Origin: an uncultured Bacilli bacterium
GTDB taxonomy: Bacteria; Bacillota_I; Bacilli_A; RF39; UBA660
DNA: 9,823 nucleotides
Direction: 5' to 3'
Assembly (NCBI GenBank): GCA_947627145.1
Contig: CANQUW010000034.1
Span: forward strand, 1 to 9,823
A program made the translations under genes and the position numbers. This document shows, in pieces, positions 1 through 6,413 of this stretch. The first letter of the stretch is position 1. Every line of letters starts with the position of its first letter. Under the pieces are notes generated by a model, which did no database searches, had not been told where the DNA came from, and was given only the letters and a program-made list of their open reading frames with translations.

Positions 1-2763
1 CGCCGCTTCTACTTCATCAAATAAGCAGAATGGAACAGGCCTTACATTAAGCATTGCAAATAATAAACTTATTGCGGTAAGTGTTTTTTCTCCTCCAGAT
101 AGTGCAGTTATACTTTTTAGTTTCTTTCCTGGAGGGGATGCCATTATCTCTACTCCAGTTGTTAGGATATCTTCAGGTTCAGTAAGAATTAAATCAGCAG
201 TTCCTCCTTTAAATAATTCACGGAAGACATTTTGGAATTCAGTACGTACTTTTTTGAATGTTTTTTCAAATTCTGTTTTCATAACATCATCCATATCATT
301 CATTATTGAAAGTAATGTTTCTTCTGCATTAAGTAAGTCTTCTTTTTGTTTAGTTAAGAATTCATATCTAGTATTTACACTTTCATATTCTTCTATAGAA
401 TCTAAGTCTACCATACCAATTTTTTTAATTTCTTGTTTCGATTCTTTTACTTTTTCTCTAGCAATATCTTCTTCTACATCTAACTCATAATTAGCATCTG
501 CTCGTTCAAAAGTCATTGAATATTCTTCATTTAATGTATTTAACATATTATCAAGAGTTATATCTAATCTTTCTTTATCTACTTCTAAGTCTGAAAGTTG
601 GTGCTCTAAATCACGAAGATGAGCATTTTTAAGTTTATTTTCAGCATTAGATTCTTCTCTTTTTATCTTTAATTCTTCTAATGTTTTATTTTTATATTTA
701 ATATCATTTATTAGTTTTTCTTTTTCTCTTACATTTTCATGATATGAAGATGTAAGTTCTTCTTCTTTTTTATCTATAGAATTATTTTTTAAATGTTTAT
801 AGTTTTCATAGTCTTTAGATATTGTATCAAGTTCTTCTTCTAAAGATATTAATTTACTATTCTTTCTATTAATAGATTCTTCTAGTGTTACTTTTTTACT
901 TTTAATAGAGAAGAAATCAGATGAATATTTTTCTATAGTATTATCTATATCAGATAAATCTTTTTCTATTGTTTTTATTTCTTGCGATTTACTTTCTTTT
1001 TTCTCATTTAAAACTCTTAATTCTTCTCTTAGGGTAATAACACTTTTACTTTTATAGTTACTACCACCAGACATAGAGCCTCCTACATGTAGTACTTCTC
1101 CATCTAGTGTAATAATCTTATATCTTTTATTTACTCTTTTAGATAGTCTAATTGCACTATCAATATTTTCTGATATTAATATAGTACCTAATTGATTTTT
1201 AATAATGTTTTCATATTTTTTATCATATTTTACTAAATTACTTAATACATCTATAAAATCAGTAGTATTTTTTATATCGTTTAATATTCTATCATCAACG
1301 TATCTTGCTTCTATTACTGATAATGGAAAGAAAGTTGCTCGTCCTAGATGATTATCTTTTAAATAGATAATGGCATCTTTAGCTGATTTTTCATCTTCAG
1401 TTATTATAAAATTCTTTGATGAGAATATTGCAGTCTCTAAAGCTTTTACATATTTTTCTTCTGTTCTAAGTAAGTTACCTAAACTATCATGAATACCTGA
1501 TAGACTTGGTTCGTTTAATACTTCTTTTACTGCATGTGGAAATGATGAGTTATTCTCTATTTCCATATTAATAGAATTTATTTTATAATTAATAGATGTT
1601 ATTTCTCTATCTAAATTAGTACGTTTTGTAGTAAGATCTGTCTTTTTATAATTTATTTTTTCTAAGTCTTTTTTAGAGTCATCTTCTTCTGTATTTAATT
1701 CATATAAACTTTTATTTTCATTTTCTATATCATTTTTTATAATTTCTATTCTAGATGTTAGACTTTCTTTTTCTTCTAATAGTCTTCTCATTTCTTCTAC
1801 AACAGTATCATCATTTGTTTCTTTTTTCTTACGTTCTTTTAGAAGTCTCATCTCTCCATTTAATTTTTCTACAAGTCTTGTTATCTCAAGTAATTTATTA
1901 TTATCATTAACTATTTCATTTTCTAAATTATTTATTTTTCCTTCTTCTTCTAATGCTTTAGAATCTATTACAGATGACTCACTTGAAAGTTCTATTATTT
2001 CATGATTTAGTTTTTCAGATTTTTCTTTTATATCATCTAATTTTGTTTTATAGTATTTTATATCTTTAGCAAGTAAAGATATTTCGTATTTTTCTAAAGT
2101 TTCTTTAGCATTTTTATAACGAATAGCTTTTCTACTTTGTCTTTTTAAAGGTTCAATACGACTTTCTATCTCACCTATTATATCATTTATTCTATCTAAG
2201 TTATTGTGTGTTCTATCTAGTTTTCTTAATGCTTCTATTTTTCTTTTTTTGTATTTTAAAATACCACTTGCTTCTTCAAATATTACACGTCTGTCTTGTG
2301 GTGAAGTTGATAAAATATTATCTACTTCTCCTTGAGAGATTATGTTAAAAGATTCTCTTCCTATACCAGAGTCTAAAAGTAGATTGGTTAAATCTTTAAG
2401 ACGACATCTTTCATTATTTATAAAGTATTCATTTTCTCCACTTCTATATATTCTTCTTTTAATAGATATTTCTGTATATGGAACATTTAGAAAATGATCT
2501 GTATTATCAAATACTAATTCTACACTTGCAACATTTAAAGGTTTTCTATTTTTTGAACCAGAAAAGATAATATCACTCATAGAACTATCTCCACGAAGAC
2601 TCTTTACTGATTGTTCTCCTAAAACCCATCTAACTGCATCAACTACATTACTTTTACCACTACCATTAGGTCCGACAATACAAGTAATATTATTTCCAAG
2701 TTCTATATTAAATTTATTAGCAAACGATTTAAATCCATTTGTATTTATTTTTTTTAAGTACAT
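1..2763 (-). CDS. smc: Chromosome partition protein SMC, C-terminal end cut by the window
   Basis: ATPase of the SMC-ScpA-ScpB condensin, which organises and helps segregate the chromosome. 921 residues are visible and the frame runs off the left edge without a stop. In order: N-terminal head with Walker A GPNGSGKS (residues 31-38) and Q-loop Gln in ISQGEVDNIL (Q144); a long Lys/Glu-rich coiled coil; a hinge whose conserved GGSMSGG lies near residue 564; the returning coil; the signature LSGGEK (888-893); and Walker B ending FDEVEAA, with D916/E917 at the cut. Only the last few dozen residues should be missing, so the full protein would be roughly 980 residues. That is close to mycoplasma SMC and clearly shorter than the approximately 1190 of B. 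subtilis. The start is ATG at 2763 with AAGGTGA about 6 nt upstream. The gene has its own promoter. Identification is firm. Confidence 0.97.
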   Translation of the reverse strand, partial: MYLKKINTNGFKSFANKFNIELGNNITCIVGPNGSGKSNVVDAVRWVLGEQSVKSLRGDSSMSDIIFSGSKNRKPLNVASVELVFDNTDHFLNVPYTEISIKRRIYRSGENEYFINNERCRLKDLTNLLLDSGIGRESFNIISQGEVDNILSTSPQDRRVIFEEASGILKYKKRKIEALRKLDRTHNNLDRINDIIGEIESRIEPLKRQSRKAIRYKNAKETLEKYEISLLAKDIKYYKTKLDDIKEKSEKLNHEIIELSSESSVIDSKALEEEGKINNLENEIVNDNNKLLEITRLVEKLNGEMRLLKERKKKETNDDTVVEEMRRLLEEKESLTSRIEIIKNDIENENKSLYELNTEEDDSKKDLEKINYKKTDLTTKRTNLDREITSINYKINSINMEIENNSSFPHAVKEVLNEPSLSGIHDSLGNLLRTEEKYVKALETAIFSSKNFIITEDEKSAKDAIIYLKDNHLGRATFFPLSVIEARYVDDRILNDIKNTTDFIDVLSNLVKYDKKYENIIKNQLGTILISENIDSAIRLSKRVNKRYKIITLDGEVLHVGGSMSGGSNYKSKSVITLREELRVLNEKKESKSQEIKTIEKDLSDIDNTIEKYSSDFFSIKSKKVTLEESINRKNSKLISLEEELDTISKDYENYKHLKNNSIDKKEEELTSSYHENVREKEKLINDIKYKNKTLEELKIKREESNAENKLKNAHLRDLEHQLSDLEVDKERLDITLDNMLNTLNEEYSMTFERADANYELDVEEDIAREKVKESKQEIKKIGMVDLDSIEEYESVNTRYEFLTKQKEDLLNAEETLLSIMNDMDDVMKTEFEKTFKKVRTEFQNVFRELFKGGTADLILTEPEDILTTGVEIMASPPGKKLKSITALSGGEKTLTAISLLFAMLNVRPVPFCLFDEVEAA

Positions 2764-2794
2764 TCTATTCACCTTCTACTTTTCGACTATTTAC

Positions 2795-2823
2795 ATTATA
2801 TCATAGCAATCAAATTATAACAA
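2795..2823 (-). promoter_or_regulatory. smc promoter
   Basis: Read on the minus strand: -35 TTGTTA (2818-2823), a 17-nt spacer, then -10 TATAAT (2795-2800) preceded by TGA, giving an extended -10 (TGATATAAT). The predicted start is near 2788, about 25 nt before the smc ATG. It lies immediately downstream of a terminator, so smc appears to begin its own transcription unit. This is one of the best sigma-A-type promoters in the window. Confidence 0.8.
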
Positions 2824-2825
2824 AG

Positions 2826-2850
2826 AAAAAATAGAGATAAGACCTCTATC
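2826..2850 (-). terminator. Terminator just upstream of the smc promoter
   Basis: On the minus strand ATAGAG and CTCTAT (2844-2849 and 2831-2836) form a 6-bp stem with a 7-nt loop, followed by a run of six T. It would stop leftward readthrough, from the decayed peptidase gene or the antisense RNA, before smc. The stem is short, so strength is uncertain. Confidence 0.55.
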
Positions 2851-2928
2851 AAATGTTTAATATTTTTATAAATTTATTGTTATACAAAGTTTTAAAAAGT
2901 GTTTTTAGAACATTTTTTTAATTTTATA

Positions 2929-2958
2929 TTGATTTTCGTTGTTAACATATTGTATAAT
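2929..2958 (+). promoter_or_regulatory. Promoter of the putative type I toxin mRNA
   Basis: -35 TTGATT (2929-2934), an 18-nt spacer and a perfect -10 TATAAT (2953-2958). The expected start is about A2965, the first base of AGGAGATAT, whose exact complement lies at the other end of the transcript. This is the only plus-strand promoter I can support. The preceding 2851-2928 is AT-rich and shows nothing else recognisable. Confidence 0.7.
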
Positions 2959-2991
2959 TGTTTTAGGAGATATTTGATAGTTGGGTGTTTG

Positions 2992-3058
2992 CCTCGTTTT
3001 CTTATTTTATATTAATTTTAAGTCAACAAGAAGATACATCTTAGGTGAGAAAAGGAGG
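2992..3058 (+). promoter_or_regulatory. 5' UTR helix that hides the toxin Shine-Dalgarno
   Basis: CCTCGTTTTCTT (2992-3003) can pair with GAGAAAAGGAGG (3047-3058) over 12 positions. Eleven form pairs (one G-U) and one is a G-G mismatch. The right arm contains the whole Shine-Dalgarno of the 30-residue ORF, so the helix would block ribosome loading. Self-inhibition of this kind is a usual property of type I toxin mRNAs. TTAGGTG (3041-3047), next to the helix, could also pair with CACCTAA (3166-3172) in the 3' UTR. The complementarity is seen directly; the regulatory role is inferred. Confidence 0.6.
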
Positions 3059-3065
3059 GATGCTT

Positions 3066-3158
3066 ATGGTTAAAAAACGTGATTTATTAATCTATTTTTT
3101 ATGCCTATGCATAATTTCATTAGTAGGAATTATTTTTTTAATTCTACTTAAAATATGA
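3066..3158 (+). CDS. Small hydrophobic peptide, putative type I toxin
   Basis: A 30-residue peptide starting MVKKRDLLIY and ending FLILLKI. It has a basic N-terminus (KKRD) followed by about 22 uninterrupted hydrophobic residues, including two Cys (13 and 15), and a single Lys before the end. This is the form of membrane-acting type I toxins such as TxpA, BsrG or Fst, although I see no sequence match to a named family. ATG 3066 is chosen because AAGGAGG (3052-3058) lies 7 nt upstream. The ATG at 3060 touches the Shine-Dalgarno and would add only Met-Leu. It is the only apparently real plus-strand gene in the window. It has its own promoter and terminator and an antisense RNA gene opposite its 3' UTR. 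A small membrane protein with another role is the main alternative. Confidence 0.65.
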   Translation: MVKKRDLLIYFLCLCIISLVGIIFLILLKI

Positions 3159-3196
3159 AAACAAACACCTAACAAATGAAATTCAAATGTTAGGTG
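3157..3196 (-). terminator. Terminator of the antisense RNA
   Basis: CACCTAACA (3166-3174) and TGTTAGGTG (3188-3196) form a perfect 9-bp stem with a 13-nt loop. Read leftward it is followed by TTTGTTTTC, a T-rich tail. Read rightward it is followed by GAACC, so it should work in the minus direction only. Its core is nearly identical to the terminator at 4549-4582. Confidence 0.7.
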
Positions 3197-3224
3197 GAAC
3201 CAATCATAGGTAGACATCCAACAA

Positions 3225-3249
3225 GAGAATATTAGATATCTCCTTTTTT
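3225..3249 (+). terminator. Terminator of the toxin mRNA
   Basis: GAG/CTC (3225-3227 with 3240-3242), a bulged A, then ATAT/ATAT (3229-3232 with 3236-3239) around a TAG triloop, followed by six T (3244-3249). The descending arm is also the segment complementary to the mRNA 5' end (2965-2973), so the terminator hairpin and the end-to-end helix are alternative structures. Confidence 0.6.
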
Positions 3250-3277
3250 AATGTATGTAATTTCTTTTGATAAATAC

Positions 3278-3306
3278 ATTGTAACATATAAATTTACTTT
3301 ATGCAA
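3278..3306 (-). promoter_or_regulatory. Promoter of the antisense RNA
   Basis: On the minus strand: -35 TTGCAT (3301-3306), a 17-nt spacer, and -10 TACAAT (3278-3283, five of six consensus bases). It faces the toxin promoter, and no credible gene follows it before the terminator at 3157-3196, as expected for a non-coding antisense RNA. The -35 abuts the last stop codon of the broken peptidase gene (3307-3309). Confidence 0.65.
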
Positions 3307-4470
3307 TCATTTTTTATTTTGTGTCTTTTTATATTTTTTTATTAAGTGAGAATATAAATATTCTTTTTCTTCTTTAGTCATTTCAAATAGTGAATTGCTA
3401 TTATAATCTTCTTGTATTTCTTCTAAAGTTTTAAGAATAATATTCCCCTTTTTTCTTTATATTCTAAATTTAATATAGGATAATTTTTTAATAAACTAAT
3501 ATCTTTATTTAAAGAATCAAATATTTCAGATACAGTAGATTCTTTTCCATTAATTATTCTATTTTCATCTTCTATTAATGTTAGGTTTTCTTGTATTCTT
3601 TTATTTACTACATCCATATTTTGTATTTGTATACCTAATATATTTAAATACTTACAAGTATATAAATCTTCACAATATCTAGTCTACTTCTAAAGATTCT
3701 TTAAAATAGTTGTCTTTGTAATAAGAAGGATAGTTTTTTCTTATAATATCTTCTTTTGCTTGAAGTAAAAGTAAATAATTAGCATGTTCTCCTTTGTTTA
3801 TTGTATAATGTTGAAATGTATGAGTACATTCATGAAATATAGTACTTATTAATTCTAAATAATTTTTAGTTTCTAAGAGTTCTATAGTTTTATCATAATT
3901 TAGATCAATATAATTATATAAAGATTGTACTAAAATGTTTTTATCTAAATCTTTAAATGTAACTTTTGGATTTGTTACTTTATCTTTCATAAACATTTCT
4001 GTAAATTCTTTTATAAGTGTTAATTGTTTATCAATACTTATATCTAATTTTTTTAATAATAATTCTTTCATTAAAATATTTATAAAAAATATTTTTTTAT
4101 CTGGATAAGTATTTGTTTCTATAAAAAGAAATAAATATTCGTAATCATTTAGCTCTAATGTGTCAGTGTTTATTTTTGTTACTATATTATTATAAACATC
4201 ATTTAAATGTTTTTTAAAGTTTGTACTGGTTAAAATATTATTTACTTTATCTATATTTAGAGAATCTATTTTGTATAAACTCATTAACTCTTCTTCAGTA
4301 AGATTTGTATTTTTATTTAGTTTTTCTATTAACTCTTGTTGTAGATTTTCTAAAACATTACTTTTTTCATTACAGTACTTGCATGTGAAATTATCATAAT
4401 CCCCACCACAAGTTGGACATAAGTTATTCTTTTTTATTTTTGTACATAAATTTATAATTTCATCGGTCAT
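3307..4470 (-). pseudogene. Zinc-ribbon HExxH metallopeptidase-like gene, broken by two frameshifts
   Basis: The intact first part (4470-3679, 263 residues, ATG at 4470) has an N-terminal zinc ribbon CPTC-x8-CKYC (residues 18-33), a helical middle, and a zincin motif HECTH (213-217) in IFHECTHTFQHY. It stops at TAG after ESLEVD. One base later the next frame is open without a break (RYCEDLYTCKYLNILG and on) to 3423. After the homopolymer AAAAAAGGGG (about 3446-3455) the original frame is open again (NIILKTLEEIQEDYNSNSLF), ending at TGA 3307. Joined, the product would be about 387 residues. EVD-ARY around the first break resembles the region of zincins that supplies a third metal ligand (candidate E261). 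Two opposite shifts suggest decay, or two sequencing errors. The ribosome site is weak (partial match, GTGAT). Substrate and cellular role are unknown. Confidence 0.75.
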
Positions 4471-4548
4471 AAAATCACATTCTTTCTAATAGTCGTGTCT
4501 ATATTTATTTTATAATAGTATGTTTATTTAGTAAATATAAATTAAAGA

Positions 4549-4582
4549 AAAATCTAACAAATGATATATTCAAATGTTAGAT
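4549..4582 (-). terminator. Terminator of the 4592-5395 gene
   Basis: ATCTAACA (4552-4559) and TGTTAGAT (4575-4582) form an 8-bp stem. Read leftward it is followed by a T-rich tail (TTTTTCTTT), 10 nt after the stop codon of the upstream gene. The rest of the gap to 4470 (4471-4548) is AT-rich. A possible weak minus promoter for the peptidase-like gene (TTTACT, 17 nt, TAAAAT) lies within it. Confidence 0.75.
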
Positions 4583-4591
4583 AAAGATTTA

Positions 4592-5395
4592 TTATTCTTC
4601 TATTTTTATACTTTTTAAATAATAATCATTTCCTTTTTTAGTAAATTTAAAAGTAGTTACTGGTAGGAATGAAGATACATCATCATAAGTTTTAGGGTTT
4701 AAATCATTATTTATTATTGGATTATTACTTTCTATATCCTCTATACTTTTATAAAATCTTGTAGTTATTCCTTCTCCAATCATTCCTTCTAGAGTGTATA
4801 ATATTCTTCCTTTTATTATATACTCTTTATTTTTTAAATCTACATTTCCACTAATTATATGAACTTCTCCACCTGTATAACTTCCTCCTCCATGACCTGG
4901 ATGGGATTCATTTAATATATATTTATCATCTTTAAAATTATATAATGCTATATTTTCTACAGTACATAAAATATCTTCATGATTTAGTTTAGTATTATTC
5001 CCAAAATATTTCTCTATTATATCTTCTATTTCTTCTTTTGGTATTTCTTCTTTAAATTCCCCTATTTTATGAAGTGCAAAAGATAAAAGTTCTTGATTAT
5101 CTATTTCTTTTACATTTTCTTTGGAAAAATCATTTGCAAAATATAAGTAATCATTTAATTTGTCTTGCATCTTTATCTCTTCTGATACATACATTTCTCT
5201 TTCTTCATCTTTTTCATCTTCTATATTTACTTTATTTGGTTTTTCATAATATGGTATATAAATATCAAAGTATCCTATATAAGATAATGCTCCTATTAAC
5301 ATTAGAAGTAAAATTATAATAGTTATAGTTTTGCCAGTTGTTCTTGGCTTTTCTTCTTCATATTCATATTCATCATTGTCATCATAATCATTCAT
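4592..5395 (-). CDS. Single-pass membrane protein of unknown function
   Basis: 267 residues, family not recognised. A very acidic, Tyr-rich N-terminus (MNDYDDNDEYEYEEEKP) is followed by TTGK and one membrane segment at about residues 24-43 (ITIIILLLMLIGALSYIGYF). The remaining 220 residues are then likely extracytoplasmic, since Arg and Lys flank the N-terminal side. After an acidic linker (54-80) and a helical part, residues 141-205 contain ILCTVE (142-147), the Gly-rich HPGHGGGSYTGG (165-176) and alternating hydrophobic residues suggesting beta strands. The C-terminus (TTFKFTKKGNDYYLKSIKIEE) also looks like strands. There is no signal-peptidase or lipobox site. ATG 5395 has AAGGTGAT a few nt upstream. 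It lies 74 nt after the deacetylase-like gene, separated from it by a terminator. A promoter of its own is not clear. ILCTVE recurs in the gene at 9029-9823. Confidence 0.8.
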   Translation of the reverse strand: MNDYDDNDEYEYEEEKPRTTGKTITIIILLLMLIGALSYIGYFDIYIPYYEKPNKVNIEDEKDEEREMYVSEEIKMQDKLNDYLYFANDFSKENVKEIDNQELLSFALHKIGEFKEEIPKEEIEDIIEKYFGNNTKLNHEDILCTVENIALYNFKDDKYILNESHPGHGGGSYTGGEVHIISGNVDLKNKEYIIKGRILYTLEGMIGEGITTRFYKSIEDIESNNPIINNDLNPKTYDDVSSFLPVTTFKFTKKGNDYYLKSIKIEE

Positions 5396-5433
5396 ATTAT
5401 CACCTTCTTATAAGTAAAAAATACCACAAACTA

Positions 5434-5466
5434 TAAAAAAAGAGAATATCATTTGTTATTCTCTTT
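5434..5466 (-). terminator. Terminator of the deacetylase-like gene
   Basis: AGAGAATA (5441-5448) and TATTCTCT (5457-5464) form a perfect 8-bp stem, extendable by two A-T pairs, around an 8-nt loop that reads ACAAATGA on the minus strand. A run of seven T follows in the leftward direction (5434-5440). It begins 3 nt after the stop codon of the gene at 5470-6330, so the assignment is clear. Confidence 0.85.
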
Positions 5467-5469
5467 ACA

Positions 5470-6330
5470 TCAATTTACATTGTTTTCTTCACTTAAAAGA
5501 GTTGTTAGTGGTACTATGGTGTAACCTCTTTGTCTTATATAATCTATTATAGTTGGTAGTTGTTTTTCTACAACAGCACCAAGTGGCATACTTATAATAG
5601 AACCATTTTCTAGGTTTTCTTTTACATCTCCAAATGGATTTTCATCTGTTTGTATGTTAGGTATTACAGTATGAAGTTTTAATTTTCTACATAGATTCAA
5701 TATATCTTTTCTTTCTGTTTCTGAATAACAATATTTTCTTTCTTTTCCTGTTAAAGTATTAGAAATATTTATAGAACTTTGAAAGTATTTTTGTTGATAG
5801 GAAGAATCATAGTTTAATATTTCTATTTCTTGATCTATTTCACTCATGTATACTACTTTCTTACTGTTGTTTTCAAGCCATAATCCATCTACAAAGAAAG
5901 TACCATTCACTTTATATTCTTCTAAAATATTTAAAATATCATCTACTTCATCATCTCTAAACACTTTAAATATTAATGATACATTATTTATATTAGTATT
6001 TCCTCCAGTTATAAATTTATCAAAATTATCATTTATGGAAACTGTAGGTTTTACTTCTTCAAATACCATTAGACTTTCATTATAAGCACCGTATTTTTTC
6101 ATTTGATCAAAACTATCCTCTAGATTTATCTTAGTTCCGTTAAGTCCAGGTGTTACTTTATTATCTGTAACTTTAGCATTAACTGCATCTACTTTAAAGC
6201 TATCCTCTTTACTTTTAATAGTTTTCATTATTGGATCATTATTTTTTAAAAGATCTATCATTTTATTTGTATAAAAGAAACTTAAAAGTATTAAGGATAT
6301 ACTTATAACAACTTGAGATATTTTCTTCAT
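5470..6330 (-). CDS. Membrane-anchored NodB/polysaccharide-deacetylase-like protein, probably inactive
   Basis: 286 residues. An N-terminal membrane segment (about 5-21, VVISISLILLSFFY) is followed by an extracytoplasmic region. Residues 48-97 (AVNAKVTDNKVTPGLNG, then SFDQMKKYGAYNESLMVFEEVKP) resemble an N-terminal module I associate with Firmicutes deacetylase-like proteins. Residues 117-283 follow the NodB fold: SLIFKVF as the first strand, GTFFVDG (143-149), a degenerate motif 3 at RKYCYSE, and a C-terminal LPTIIDYIRQRGYTIVPL. The metal-binding residues are absent. The TFDDG motif is replaced by FRDDE, and the HxxxH motif by NYDSSYQQ. It therefore probably binds or scaffolds cell-surface glycan rather than hydrolysing acetyl groups. 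ATG 6330 is preferred over GTG 6339 because AGGTGA lies about 5 nt before it. A poor promoter (TTGTTA, 19 nt, TATACT) may precede it. The stop is TGA. Confidence 0.75.
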   Translation of the reverse strand: MKKISQVVISISLILLSFFYTNKMIDLLKNNDPIMKTIKSKEDSFKVDAVNAKVTDNKVTPGLNGTKINLEDSFDQMKKYGAYNESLMVFEEVKPTVSINDNFDKFITGGNTNINNVSLIFKVFRDDEVDDILNILEEYKVNGTFFVDGLWLENNSKKVVYMSEIDQEIEILNYDSSYQQKYFQSSINISNTLTGKERKYCYSETERKDILNLCRKLKLHTVIPNIQTDENPFGDVKENLENGSIISMPLGAVVEKQLPTIIDYIRQRGYTIVPLTTLLSEENNVN

Positions 6331-6371
6331 GTACTTCACCTATTAAAGTATATGAAAAAAGTTCTTTCTTA

Positions 6372-6407
6372 TAACAAAAGGACTTAAGAGTTTTAACTTC
6401 TTAAGTC
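6372..6407 (-). terminator. pnp terminator
   Basis: GACTTAAG and CTTAAGTC (6400-6407 with 6381-6388) form an 8-bp stem that can extend through AGT/ACT after a bulged A. The tail CTTTTGTT follows leftward. It starts 7 nt after the pnp stop codon. The T-run is interrupted, so termination may be incomplete and some readthrough into the deacetylase-like gene is possible. Confidence 0.75.
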
Positions 6408-6413
6408 TACTAT

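Larger units (their letters stand above)
2965..3249 (+). other. Predicted toxin mRNA (RNA I) with paired ends
   Basis: Predicted transcript of about 285 nt from the promoter at 2929-2958 to the T-run at 3244-3249, carrying the 30-codon ORF at 3066-3158. Its ends are complementary. AGGAGATAT (2965-2973) matches ATATCTCCT (3236-3244) perfectly. GTTGGGTGT (2980-2988) matches ACATCCAAC (3214-3222) with one G-U pair. An alternative pairing joins TTGGGTGTTTG (2981-2991) to CAAACACCTAA (3162-3172), also with one G-U. End-to-end pairing is known for TxpA, BsrG and Fst-type toxin mRNAs, where it gives a stable, translationally inactive RNA. The boundaries are inferred from promoter and terminator positions only. 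Confidence 0.6.
3157..3271 (-). ncRNA. Predicted antisense RNA (antitoxin RNA II)
   Basis: A minus-strand promoter (3278-3306) predicts a start near A3271, and a hairpin plus T-rich tail (3196 down to about 3157) predicts the end, giving an RNA of about 110-115 nt. It is complementary to the whole 3' UTR of the toxin mRNA and stops almost exactly at the toxin stop codon. RatA and SR4 of Bacillus likewise overlap the 3' part of their toxin mRNAs and promote cleavage by RNase III, so a similar mechanism is likely here. The promoter also sits just after the end of the broken peptidase gene, so the same hairpin may terminate that gene's transcript. Confidence 0.55.

Noticed and set aside
254..490. 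Open plus-strand frame of 78 codons rich in Ser and Phe
   Set aside because: It is the complement of the smc coiled-coil coding region and has no ribosome site; the same applies to other plus-strand frames inside pnp and at 5074-5319 and 5846-6085.
3092..3217. Minus-strand 41-codon frame opposite the toxin ORF, beginning MSTYDWFHL
   Set aside because: The nearest Shine-Dalgarno-like AAAGGAGAT is far upstream of the ATG, and the frame runs through the antisense terminator hairpin. The plus-strand ORF has a correctly spaced ribosome site and promoter.
2851..3306. A known structured RNA such as a riboswitch, 6S RNA or SRP RNA in the smc upstream interval
   Set aside because: The conserved cores of these RNAs are not recognisable, and the promoters, ORF and terminators already explain the region. 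No tRNA, CRISPR array or insertion sequence is visible anywhere in the window.
3423..3617. A separate 64-codon minus-strand gene starting MDVVNKRIQ
   Set aside because: The frame is open upstream of this Met right to the stop of the peptidase-like ORF and there is no ribosome site, so it is the middle segment of the frameshifted gene.
3445..3681. Programmed frameshifting in the peptidase-like gene
   Set aside because: The first break would need a +1 slip of tRNA-Asp from GAC to ACT, which is unfavourable, and the A6G4 site is not a canonical X XXY YYZ slippery heptamer in the incoming frame. Mutation or sequencing error is simpler.
5470..5472. Mycoplasma-type code with TGA read as Trp
   Set aside because: TGA ends the deacetylase-like gene just before a clear terminator, and Trp in smc and pnp is encoded by TGG.
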